Below, piece by piece: positions 1 through 5,121 of a stretch of 5,121 bases of DNA (within the stretch, counting starts at the first letter, position 1; each line of letters begins with the position of its first letter). Below the pieces are notes generated by a model. It did no database searches, was not told the origin of the DNA, and saw nothing but the letters and a program-made list of their open reading frames with translations. The DNA is from JBGLNJ01 sp964353405 (lineage in GTDB: Bacteria > Chloroflexota > Anaerolineae > Fen-1058). The DNA is taken from assembly GCA_964353405.1 (NCBI GenBank), contig CAYGWJ010000383.1:1-5121 (forward strand), written 5' to 3'. The position numbers and the translations under genes are program-made.

Positions 1-230
1 GGCCTTGCTCCCGCTGGGGGTTACCTGGCCGCCCGTATTACTACGGGCGCCGGTGGTCTCTTACACCGCCTTTTCACCCGCGCCACTTCGTTGCCAAAGT
101 GGCAGTCTGTTTCTGTGGCCCTTCTCCGCGGGTCACCCCGCCTGGGTGTTACCCAGCACCGCGCTCTGTGGAGCTCGGACTTTCCTCGCCCGGCAAGAAC
201 GCCGGCCGCGGCCGCCCGGTTCCCTTGGGC
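1..230 (-). ncRNA. rnpB: RNase P RNA (rnpB), type A, 5' part; 3' end lies beyond the left window edge
   Basis: This is the catalytic RNA of ribonuclease P, which trims the 5' leader from pre-tRNAs. Read on the minus strand it carries the universal block GAGGAAAGUCC (177-187; 5' strand of helix P4), followed by GAGCUCC. Next come a GUGCUGGGUAACACCCAG-like hairpin and a GGGUGACCC hairpin. The CACAGAAACAGACUGCC element lies at about 101-118, and a stem-loop at 83-102 is the likely P12. The block GGUGAAAAGGCGGUGUAAGAG lies at 58-78. A perfect CCCGUA-GUAA-UACGGG hairpin (32-47) sits in the P13/P14 area. AGCAAGGCC (1-9) starts conserved region IV. The order and spacing match the Escherichia coli type A RNA. 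By comparison roughly 120-150 nt are missing, including the 3' strands of P1, P2 and P4. The 5' end at about 230 is inferred from the promoter and may be off by a few bases. Confidence 0.96.
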
Positions 231-236
231 AGTGTC

Positions 237-265
237 ATCTTAGCACGCGGGTTGTGCGATGTCAA
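237..265 (-). promoter_or_regulatory. sigma-70 type promoter of rnpB
   Basis: On the minus strand there is a perfect -35 hexamer TTGACA (265-260), a 17-bp spacer and the -10 hexamer TAAGAT (242-237), which matches the consensus at 4 of 6 positions. The predicted start of transcription is about 230, just where the RNase P RNA should begin. A near-optimal -35 and spacer suit a strongly and constitutively transcribed stable RNA. Confidence 0.85.
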
Positions 266-278
266 GGCGCGGCTTTGG

Positions 279-307
279 TTGACATTTGCCGATGGCTGGG
301 GTATATT
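279..307 (+). promoter_or_regulatory. sigma-70 type promoter of the bactofilin gene
   Basis: On the plus strand there is TTGACA (279-284), exactly 17 bp, then TATATT (302-307), which matches the -10 consensus at 5 of 6 positions. Transcription would start near 314 and leave a leader of about 53 nt before the ATG at 367. Its -35 box is only 13 bp from the -35 box of the divergent rnpB promoter. The placement also argues against a translation start at 286, which would lie upstream of the transcription start. Confidence 0.82.
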
Positions 308-353
308 TGCAGCGCGGTGGGCGAGCACGTTCCCTCCGCACCAACTCGCCCTC

Positions 354-359
354 AAGGAG
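354..359 (+). promoter_or_regulatory. ribosome binding site that fixes the bactofilin start
   Basis: AAGGAG lies 7 nt before the ATG at 367. The in-frame ATG at 286 has no such site and lies inside the promoter, so 367 is the supported start. Confidence 0.85.
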
Positions 360-366
360 CATTACC

Positions 367-846
367 ATGTCCATATTCAGCGGTAGAGAAAGACCTCAAA
401 CGCCTGCGCCGATAAGGCCTGTGGTCGGCCCGGTCGCTTCGACAGTGCTGGAAACTGTGATCGGCCCGAATGCCAACTTTAAGGGCAACATCCAGAGCGA
501 TGGCGGAATGAAGATTGACGGCATCTTTGAAGGTGAAATCGAGCTGGCCGGCAACCTTGTCATCGGCGAAAGTGGCAAGGTCATTGCAGACATCAAGGCG
601 CAAAACGTGTCCGTGTCTGGCGCGGTCAAGGGAACGATCAATGCCAATGGCCGTTTGGAGATCCTTTCCAAAGGCAAAGTCTGGGCCGATATTTCCGTGT
701 CTTCGTTCCTGATTGACGAAGGCGGCTTTTTCCGTGGCCAGAGCGTTATGCCGGGCGAGCCGGACTTTCCGATGTTGGAAGCGCCCAATCGGAAAAAGAC
801 AGGCAGCGGCCCGGTCGTCGACGCGGAAGGTGCGCGCCCCGCCTAG
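367..846 (+). CDS. bactofilin family polymer-forming cytoskeletal protein
   Basis: The product has 159 aa and is a small bactofilin (Pfam PF04519, formerly DUF583). Bactofilins are cytoplasmic or membrane-associated proteins that polymerise without nucleotide and place cell-wall or polysaccharide enzymes. The core, about residues 28-127, shows the expected right-handed beta-helix pattern of short Gly-rich, Val/Ile-rich rungs. It begins at TVLETVIGPNANFKGNI and continues through MKIDGIFEGEIE, NLVIGESGKVIADI, VSVSGAVKGTI and RLEILSKGKVWADI. Short flexible tails flank it: a Pro-rich N-terminus (residues 8-22) and a Pro/charged C-terminus (residues 128-159), as is usual in the family. No membrane segment is seen. 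The open frame extends upstream to 286, but the AAGGAG site and the promoter both place the start at 367. The gene stands alone, divergent from rnpB and closed by a terminator just after its stop. The family call is firm; the specific client proteins are unknown. Confidence 0.95.
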   Translation: MSIFSGRERPQTPAPIRPVVGPVASTVLETVIGPNANFKGNIQSDGGMKIDGIFEGEIELAGNLVIGESGKVIADIKAQNVSVSGAVKGTINANGRLEILSKGKVWADISVSSFLIDEGGFFRGQSVMPGEPDFPMLEAPNRKKTGSGPVVDAEGARPA

Positions 847-860
847 TCTGGAGTCAGACA

Positions 861-901
861 AAAAGAACCCCGGCTACTTGCAAGAGCCGGGTTTTTTGTT
901 T
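861..901. terminator. Rho-independent terminator, probably bidirectional
   Basis: CCCGGCT (869-875) pairs with AGCCGGG (885-891) around a 9-nt loop. On the plus strand six T's follow directly (892-897, then GTTT), ending the bactofilin transcript 14 bp or more after its stop. On the minus strand the complement of the A-rich stretch 860-867 gives a TTCTTTTTGT tract after the same stem. It can therefore also end the glycosyltransferase transcript, whose stop codon is at 905-907. Confidence 0.92.
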
Positions 902-904
902 CGC

Positions 905-2374
905 CTACGCATCCGCTTTGAGCCGCAGAGTGGGGCGCCGTTTGCGCGGGCGGAGGTCCATGGCGCTGCCGATAGCGACGTAGGCAAACCCAATGGTGTA
1001 GAGCAACAGGAACGGAATCACGCTGACGTTGCCGGTTTTCCAGGCCGCCACAACCATAAAGGCAGCGTACCCGGCCATGATGGCTTCGCCGAACGCCGTC
1101 GGGTCGGCAGCCAATGCATAGGCGCTGCGCTTCCACATCGCATTGGCGCCATCCATGCGGAACTTGGGCGTGCGCATGAACTCGCTGGGCCGCCCGGCCA
1201 ATCCCTGCACGACTCCGCGCGCATTATTGAACGCCATGCCCGTGCCGATGATGAGGAGCACCGGTAGGTAGATCATGCGCCACACGTCGCCCCGGTGCAG
1301 CACGATTTGCGCCAGCAAGAACTGGAGCGGCAGGCCCAACATGGCGAGGGACATGAACGCGATCGGAACGCCTTGGATCCATTCCGGGTGGATGATGATG
1401 GCCAGCCAGGTGACCAAGAGCAAGATAATCAACGGGTGGGCCAGGTAGCTACTCATGTGGAACAGGCCTGTCAGCTTTCTTCCCAACGGCATACGCGATT
1501 TCGCCATGGGGATAAAGAGCTTGCGTACCGTTTGAGCGCCGCCCTTGGACCAGCGAAAGTATTGCTGCTTGAGAGCCGTCACCTGCACGGGCATCTCGGA
1601 TGGCACGGTCACATCGGGCAGCATCCTGCCCCGCCAGCCGGTCATCTGGGCGCGGAAGCTCAGGTCGGCGTCTTCGGTCAGCGTGTCACCCTGCCAGCCG
1701 CCGGCAGCGTCGATGGCTCGGCGCCGCCAGACGCCGGCCGAGCCATTAAAGATCATGGTCAGTCCGGCGCGGTCGCGCACGACCTGTTCGACGGTAAAGT
1801 GTGCGTCCATCAGCAGCGCTATGGCCTGCGTGAGCGCGGAATAGCCCTCGTTAAAGTGCGTCCAACGCGTCTGTACCCAGGCCACATCGGGCTGCTCAAT
1901 CAGGGCAGGTATCGTCTGCTTGAGAAAGTCCGGAGCGGGGCAAAAGTCGGCATCAAAGATAGCAATGTAGGGGCTGCGAGAGCCGGCCAGGCCATTTTGC
2001 AGTGCCCCGGCTTTATAGTCTGTGCGCTCGGCGCGATGAATCACGGTGATGTCTATGCCGAGCGCCCGGTGCTGCTCGGCTCGGGCGCAGGCTAAGCCGG
2101 TTGTTTCATCCGTCGAATCGTCCAACACCTGAATGTGCAGTTTGTCCCTCGGCCAGTCCAGCGCCGCTGCCGCGTCTATCACCCGCTCAACGACGTAGCG
2201 TTCGTTAAACACCGGCAACTGGACCGTGACATCCGGAAACTCGAGCAAGGGTTTCAGGTTGTGCCGAGGCTTGCGGTGGAACAAGTATGCCAGGCTCAGC
2301 GCCAGTGCCTGAAAGCCGTACAGAGATAACCACGTCGCAAAGATCAAGTATAGGATGACGACGGCAAGAATCAC
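905..2374 (-). CDS. membrane family 2 processive glycosyltransferase (CslA/CslC and cellulose synthase-like)
   Basis: The product has 489 aa and is an inner-membrane GT2 enzyme expected to polymerise a beta-linked polysaccharide from a nucleotide sugar and pass it across the membrane. One N-terminal membrane helix (about 3-28) is followed by a cytoplasmic GT-A domain starting at VTVQLPVFNER (49-59). The processive GT2 motifs are all present: VLDDS (83-87), the metal-binding DAD (141-143), FNGSAGVWRR (209-218), TED with the catalytic base Asp (233-235) and QYFRW of the QxxRW type (271-275). Hydrophobic segments follow at about 309-328, 334-359, 366-385, 430-445 and 451-471, with a conserved RTPKF motif at 401-405 between them. 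The pattern resembles plant CslA/CslC (mannan/glucan backbone) proteins and their bacterial relatives more than BcsA. No PilZ domain is seen. The start is GTG, chosen for the very strong Shine-Dalgarno site just upstream. It lies 105 bp after the cyclase gene. Sugar donor and product cannot be told from sequence. Confidence 0.92.
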   Translation of the reverse strand: MILAVVILYLIFATWLSLYGFQALALSLAYLFHRKPRHNLKPLLEFPDVTVQLPVFNERYVVERVIDAAAALDWPRDKLHIQVLDDSTDETTGLACARAEQHRALGIDITVIHRAERTDYKAGALQNGLAGSRSPYIAIFDADFCPAPDFLKQTIPALIEQPDVAWVQTRWTHFNEGYSALTQAIALLMDAHFTVEQVVRDRAGLTMIFNGSAGVWRRRAIDAAGGWQGDTLTEDADLSFRAQMTGWRGRMLPDVTVPSEMPVQVTALKQQYFRWSKGGAQTVRKLFIPMAKSRMPLGRKLTGLFHMSSYLAHPLIILLLVTWLAIIIHPEWIQGVPIAFMSLAMLGLPLQFLLAQIVLHRGDVWRMIYLPVLLIIGTGMAFNNARGVVQGLAGRPSEFMRTPKFRMDGANAMWKRSAYALAADPTAFGEAIMAGYAAFMVVAAWKTGNVSVIPFLLLYTIGFAYVAIGSAMDLRPRKRRPTLRLKADA

Positions 2375-2377
2375 ACA

Positions 2378-2386
2378 ACCTCCTTA
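2378..2386 (-). promoter_or_regulatory. strong Shine-Dalgarno site before the GTG start of the glycosyltransferase gene
   Basis: Minus-strand TAAGGAGGT is a 9-nt perfect complement to the usual 16S rRNA 3' end. Only 3 nt separate it from the GTG at 2374-2372 (4 nt from the AGGAGG core), which is shorter than usual. No other in-frame ATG or GTG nearby fits better, so it decides the start. Confidence 0.85.
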
Positions 2387-2428
2387 GATGGACTGGCCCT
2401 TGTTGTGAAATGAGCTAGAGAGACGAAA

Positions 2429-2447
2429 CTGCGACCGCATGTCGCAG
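2429..2447 (-). other. perfect 7-bp hairpin between the cyclase and glycosyltransferase genes
   Basis: On the minus strand CTGCGAC and GTCGCAG pair around a 5-nt loop (ATGCG), followed by TTTCGTCTCTCT, a pyrimidine-rich but broken T tract. It lies 33 bp after the cyclase stop and about 55 bp before the glycosyltransferase start. It could be a weak or leaky terminator, an RNA-stabilising 3' end, or a binding site for a dimeric regulator. In the rest of the 105-bp gap (2375-2479) I see no convincing -10/-35 pair, so read-through from the cyclase gene is the simplest way to express the glycosyltransferase. Confidence 0.55.
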
Positions 2448-2479
2448 CATGCAAAGAGTGTGGATTCATCGTCCCAGGC

Positions 2480-4195
2480 CTAGGCGAGAGCCACGACCTC
2501 ATATACCGATTCTGCCGTTGACCGGCCTTTCACCTGGATCGGGTCCAAAGCTTTGAGGATGACGCGATCTTGGACCCGTTCACAAGCGGATTGGCTGAGC
2601 AGGATCTGGCCGCTGCGCGCCCAGGACTGGAGCCGCGAGCAGTAATTGACCACGTCGCCCACGGCCGTATAGCTGGCTTGCTGATCCGTGCCGATGTAGC
2701 CGACAACCGCCATGCCAAAGTTGATGCCAACTCCAAAGCTTAGCCGTTCGCTTTCAGGCATGTCTTTGGAATGCTCGGCGATGGCAGCCTGCATTGCCAG
2801 CCCAGCGCACACGGCCTGGAAAGTGTGGTCGGCCAGATCGTTCGGCGCATTAAAGATGCCCATGATCTGGTCGCCCACAAACTTGTCCACGGTCCCATCT
2901 TGAGCCAGCACGGCCTCCGCGCCGATCTTGAGGTATTGGTTGAGCACCTCGATCAATCTTTCTGGATCGAGCTTTTCGGCGAATGGTGTAAAGTTGCGGA
3001 TGTCGGCAAAGAAGACCGTAATCTCGCGCCGGACGCCGCCTAGCTTGAGCTGCTCTGGATTATCCGGCAGGTTGTCGAACACCGCTCTCGACACCATGCG
3101 CCTAAAGACCTCGCGCTTGGCTTCCAGCTTTTTCTTTTCGGTCAAATCGTCCACGACGATCGCTACGCCCGTCGTGAGGTCGTCGAGATCTTTGAGTGGC
3201 GCCACGCTCAGGCTCAGGTTCACCTGGCCGCGCCCTGGCAGCTTGATGTCTTCATAAGCCACAACCGGGCGGTCTTTGCGCTTGACCTCTTCGACGAGCG
3301 AGCTCAGCCGCTCTTTCATCGGCAGCACGGCGCGGTAGGGCTGACGAATGGCGCGGTAGGTGGGCACGCCCAGGATCAGTTCCGCGGCACGGTTGAACAG
3401 CGTGATCACGTCGGCCACATCCGTTGCGATGACGCCGCTGGGGATGGAGGTAAAGACATTGTCCATCAGCGTCTTCATCTCGGTGATCTGCTCGAGCTGC
3501 TGCTTGACCTGCTCGAACAAGCGCGCGTTCTCGATGGCGATGGCGGCCTGGTCCGCGAGCGCCGCCAGCAGATTGCGGTCCGAATCGCCAAACAGCCCGG
3601 CGCGGATGCGATTGTCGGCGTAAATCACGCCGGTGACTTGTTCGCGAAAGCGCAGCGGCACGCACAGGATGCTACGCAGGTTGTAGCCGATGACGCTTTC
3701 CTGCGAGCTAAAGCGCGGATCGGCCTGGGCATTGGTCGTGACGACCGGCTGGCCTTCTCGGGCCACGGTGTAGGCGATGGTGCGGCTGATGTCGAACGCA
3801 GAGCCGGCAATCGTCTCGCGGTCGAGGTGGCGCGCAACTTTGAATTCCAATTCGCCGGCCTCATTGATGAGCATCAGGAACGATCTCTCGGCGCCGGTCA
3901 GCTCGATGATGTGATCCATCACCTGGTTGAGCACGGTGGCCAGGTCGAGCGTAGAGTTGACGGCCCGTGACACCTCTACCAGCGCGCGCAGCTCTTCTTC
4001 CTCGCGCTGCTGCGCCAGCCATTCCCGCCGCAGATGCTCGATGGCCTCGCGCATTTGTGACAGCGTGCCGTCCAGACCGCCTGCCGCCGCGCCGGATGGC
4101 CGATGCAGAATGTCAGCCAGACTGTTGAGCGCATCGTGCAGTGTCTTGATGTCCGGATGTGTTGATTGTTCCCTGGCGAAGGAGTCTCTACCCAC
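2480..4195 (-). CDS. GAF-PAS-class III adenylate cyclase (class IIIb type)
   Basis: The product has 571 aa, is soluble and is predicted to make cAMP from ATP. A helical, probably coiled-coil N-terminus (about 41-78) leads to a GAF domain (about 82-228; NAQADPRFSS, SILCVPL, GVIYADN). A signalling helix and PAS domain follow (about 229-352; IPSGVIATDVADVITLFNRAA). A class III catalytic domain (about 385-571) closes the protein. Catalytic residues are complete: metal-binding Asp398 (FFADIRNFT) and Asp442 (VGDQ), substrate-selecting Lys438 and Thr510, and transition-state Asn517 and Arg521 (VVNYCSRL). Lys/Thr marks class IIIb adenylate, not guanylate, cyclases. There are no membrane segments. A longer frame opens at GTG 4222, but the GTG at 4195 is preferred. 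CTCCCT at 4203-4208 reads AGGGAG on the minus strand, 7 nt upstream of it, whereas 4222 lies almost at the predicted transcription start. The GAF and PAS ligands are unknown; the cyclase must act as a dimer because each active site is shared between two chains. Confidence 0.93.
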   Translation of the reverse strand: MGRDSFAREQSTHPDIKTLHDALNSLADILHRPSGAAAGGLDGTLSQMREAIEHLRREWLAQQREEEELRALVEVSRAVNSTLDLATVLNQVMDHIIELTGAERSFLMLINEAGELEFKVARHLDRETIAGSAFDISRTIAYTVAREGQPVVTTNAQADPRFSSQESVIGYNLRSILCVPLRFREQVTGVIYADNRIRAGLFGDSDRNLLAALADQAAIAIENARLFEQVKQQLEQITEMKTLMDNVFTSIPSGVIATDVADVITLFNRAAELILGVPTYRAIRQPYRAVLPMKERLSSLVEEVKRKDRPVVAYEDIKLPGRGQVNLSLSVAPLKDLDDLTTGVAIVVDDLTEKKKLEAKREVFRRMVSRAVFDNLPDNPEQLKLGGVRREITVFFADIRNFTPFAEKLDPERLIEVLNQYLKIGAEAVLAQDGTVDKFVGDQIMGIFNAPNDLADHTFQAVCAGLAMQAAIAEHSKDMPESERLSFGVGINFGMAVVGYIGTDQQASYTAVGDVVNYCSRLQSWARSGQILLSQSACERVQDRVILKALDPIQVKGRSTAESVYEVVALA

Positions 4196-4202
4196 CGCGA
4201 TT

Positions 4203-4208
4203 CTCCCT
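4203..4208 (-). promoter_or_regulatory. ribosome binding site that favours the internal GTG start of the cyclase
   Basis: Minus-strand AGGGAG lies 7 nt upstream of the GTG at 4195-4193. The other possible GTG start (4222-4220) has no purine-rich site at a useful distance. Confidence 0.65.
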
Positions 4209-4233
4209 GGTTGAAAAAACACTCGCTCTAATG

Positions 4234-4262
4234 ATTATACCGCAACTCTCCACCCCTTGCCA
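4234..4262 (-). promoter_or_regulatory. candidate promoter of the cyclase gene
   Basis: A perfect TATAAT reads on the minus strand at 4239-4234, in the 74-bp gap after the transglutaminase-like gene. Transcription would start near 4227, giving a leader of about 30 nt before the GTG at 4195. The -35 region is poor: TGGCAA at 4262-4257 with a 17-bp spacer matches TTGACA at only 3 of 6 positions. A weak -35 leaves room for an activator, or the gene may be read mainly from upstream. Confidence 0.5.
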
Positions 4263-4269
4263 CTGACGA

Positions 4270-5121
4270 CTAGCCGAACTGGCGGTTCAGACGGCGCATG
4301 AGGCTTGTTTGCCGGGTGCGCAAATCTCGTAGACGGAGGAGAAAGCGCTGAATGCGCAGGCGCAGTCCCGACAGCCACAACTGCGGGCTGAGCGAGCGCC
4401 AGACTTGCTCCAGGTCGGCGCTGCTCGGCGGGTGGTGACTGTATTGCTCGCGTGTATAGTCGTCCACGATGCGCGCGATCAAGTTCTCGGCGCCGGGCGC
4501 GGCGTCCGAAAAAGCCGCGCCTCGTTCTTGCGGTGTCTGGCTCTCTGTCCAGCGGACTTTTAACCAGCCGGAGAAGCGCAGCAGCCGGGCATACACCTGG
4601 GCCGTGAGGCTCAGCCCCGCCAGCCCGCGCCGCTCAAAGATCCACATGGCGGCCAAGGTGAGAACGACCACGGCAGCCACGCTGCCCAGTCCCCACAGCC
4701 AGCCGCCAAGTGCTGCAGCCGGGTCAAGCGGGCGCCGATTGATAGCCCACATCATCGCGAACGCGATGACGATGAGGGCTTCGGCGATGCCCAGTCCCAC
4801 GAACCACCTGCGCCGTGAGCGCACGACGGGCAATCCCCGGCGCGATCTGCGCCGATCGAACAGCCATATCAACGTTGCGGCGAGGGCGAGAGCCACTCCC
4901 AGAATCGCCACGCCCGCGAGCCAGCCATTCAGGAAACCGATGGGTCGAATCGCGCTTCCGCCTGGGCCAAATGGTTGGTCACCCTCGTCCGGTGTGCGGT
5001 CGCGTGGTGTCGGCTTGGGTTTGGTCGGGTCGTCGGTGGCCTCTGGTGTGGGAGTGGCGACTAGGGGCTGCGGTGTGGGCCGCTCCATGGACGGCTGCGA
5101 GGCGGTCGGCTCGAACTCGAC
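4270..5121 (-). CDS. transglutaminase-like membrane protein with C-terminal DUF4129, 3' part only
   Basis: The frame stays open to the right edge, so this is the C-terminal 283 aa of a larger protein. An in-frame ATG at 5088 is probably not the true start. The first visible residues, VEFEPTASQP, match the end of a transglutaminase-like core (PF01841), which in these proteins usually reads GW..FEPT before a Pro-rich linker. Such a linker follows (visible residues 9-55, rich in Pro, Thr and Asp). Three membrane helices come next (about 61-88, 106-126, 139-161). A cytoplasmic tail then carries a DUF4129-like region (PF13559; about 176-252), with QTPQERG, a central IVDDYTREQYS helix and W..L. The very C-terminus is Arg-rich. 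Relatives (TgpA-like) usually have about six N-terminal membrane helices and an extracytoplasmic transglutaminase domain; the catalytic Cys-His-Asp triad would lie outside the window. Many relatives have one helix between the two domains, so three is unusual. Substrate is unknown. Confidence 0.82.
   Translation of the reverse strand, partial: VEFEPTASQPSMERPTPQPLVATPTPEATDDPTKPKPTPRDRTPDEGDQPFGPGGSAIRPIGFLNGWLAGVAILGVALALAATLIWLFDRRRSRRGLPVVRSRRRWFVGLGIAEALIVIAFAMMWAINRRPLDPAAALGGWLWGLGSVAAVVVLTLAAMWIFERRGLAGLSLTAQVYARLLRFSGWLKVRWTESQTPQERGAAFSDAAPGAENLIARIVDDYTREQYSHHPPSSADLEQVWRSLSPQLWLSGLRLRIQRFLLRLRDLRTRQTSLMRRLNRQFG
4627..4869 (-). repeat. three similar 21-bp segments, one at the end of each membrane helix
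   Basis: Three in-frame copies lie at 4849-4869, 4732-4752 and 4627-4647. They encode IWLFDRR, MWAINRR and MWIFERR, each closing a membrane helix of the transglutaminase-like protein. All end in the same six bases (CGGCGC on the minus strand). Copies one and three agree at 16 of 21 bases, and copies two and three at 14 of 21. They are 117 and 105 bp apart. This may reflect duplication of a helix unit, or only the common Trp/Arg membrane-edge pattern. Confidence 0.4.

Noticed and set aside
286..366. N-terminal extension of the bactofilin frame back to the ATG at 286
   Set aside because: It lies within the promoter, upstream of the predicted transcription start, has no ribosome site, and its residues do not look like bactofilin. 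The ATG at 367 has AAGGAG at 7 nt.
5..415. Open frames across the first 400 bases on both strands
   Set aside because: They run through the RNase P RNA and the promoter region; their residue content is not protein-like and the RNA explains the sequence.
713..1267. 184-codon plus-strand open frame running from the bactofilin gene through the terminator
   Set aside because: It crosses a strong terminator, overlaps two well-supported genes in other frames and has no ribosome site or recognisable domain.
1295..2095. 266-codon plus-strand open frame antisense to the glycosyltransferase gene
   Set aside because: It is a shadow of a GC-rich gene: the product is rich in His, Gln, Arg and Gly with no recognisable domain, and the opposite strand encodes complete GT2 motifs.
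3329..3360. 11-bp direct repeat GGCGCGGTAGG, 21 bp apart, in the PAS-coding part of the cyclase gene
   Set aside because: It encodes two TYRA/PYRA-like segments in frame; a single short repeat inside a coding region with no wider pattern is most likely chance or a small local duplication.
3252..3665. 137-codon minus-strand open frame inside the cyclase gene
   Set aside because: It is an Arg-rich shadow frame over the GAF-PAS region, which is intact in its own frame.

Overview
The window comes from a GC-rich bacterium. Four features together fit a Chloroflexota (Anaerolineae-like) genome: a type A RNase P RNA, a bactofilin, a GAF-PAS-class III cyclase and a transglutaminase/DUF4129 membrane protein. 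That placement is an inference from gene style, not from a database search. I see no mobile element, CRISPR array, tRNA or phage-like gene. Most of the window is ordinary chromosomal coding DNA, with five genes or RNA genes covering nearly all of it.

Layout. Positions 1 to about 230 hold the 5' part of rnpB (RNase P RNA) on the minus strand; its 3' part lies to the left of the window. Between rnpB and the next gene are two back-to-back promoters, each with a perfect TTGACA -35 box and a 17-bp spacer. One fires leftwards into rnpB and the other rightwards into a bactofilin gene (367-846, +). The bactofilin gene ends at a strong hairpin terminator (about 861-901) that also serves the convergent minus-strand genes.

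Three minus-strand genes fill the rest, listed in order of transcription from the right edge. The first is the 3' part of a transglutaminase-like membrane protein with a C-terminal DUF4129 domain (4270 to beyond 5121). The second is a soluble GAF-PAS-adenylate cyclase (2480-4195, with its own candidate -10 box). The third is a membrane family 2 processive glycosyltransferase related to CslA/CslC and cellulose synthase (905-2374). The last gap is 105 bp and contains a perfect 7-bp hairpin.

How the genes may work together. The bactofilin (cell-shape scaffold), the glycosyltransferase (exported beta-glycan or envelope polysaccharide) and the transglutaminase-like protein (extracytoplasmic peptidase or crosslinker fold) all point to the cell envelope. 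The cyclase would supply a cAMP signal. Its substrate-selecting pair is Lys/Thr, the class IIIb signature linked in the literature to bicarbonate stimulation. Functional coupling between these genes is only suggested by adjacency.
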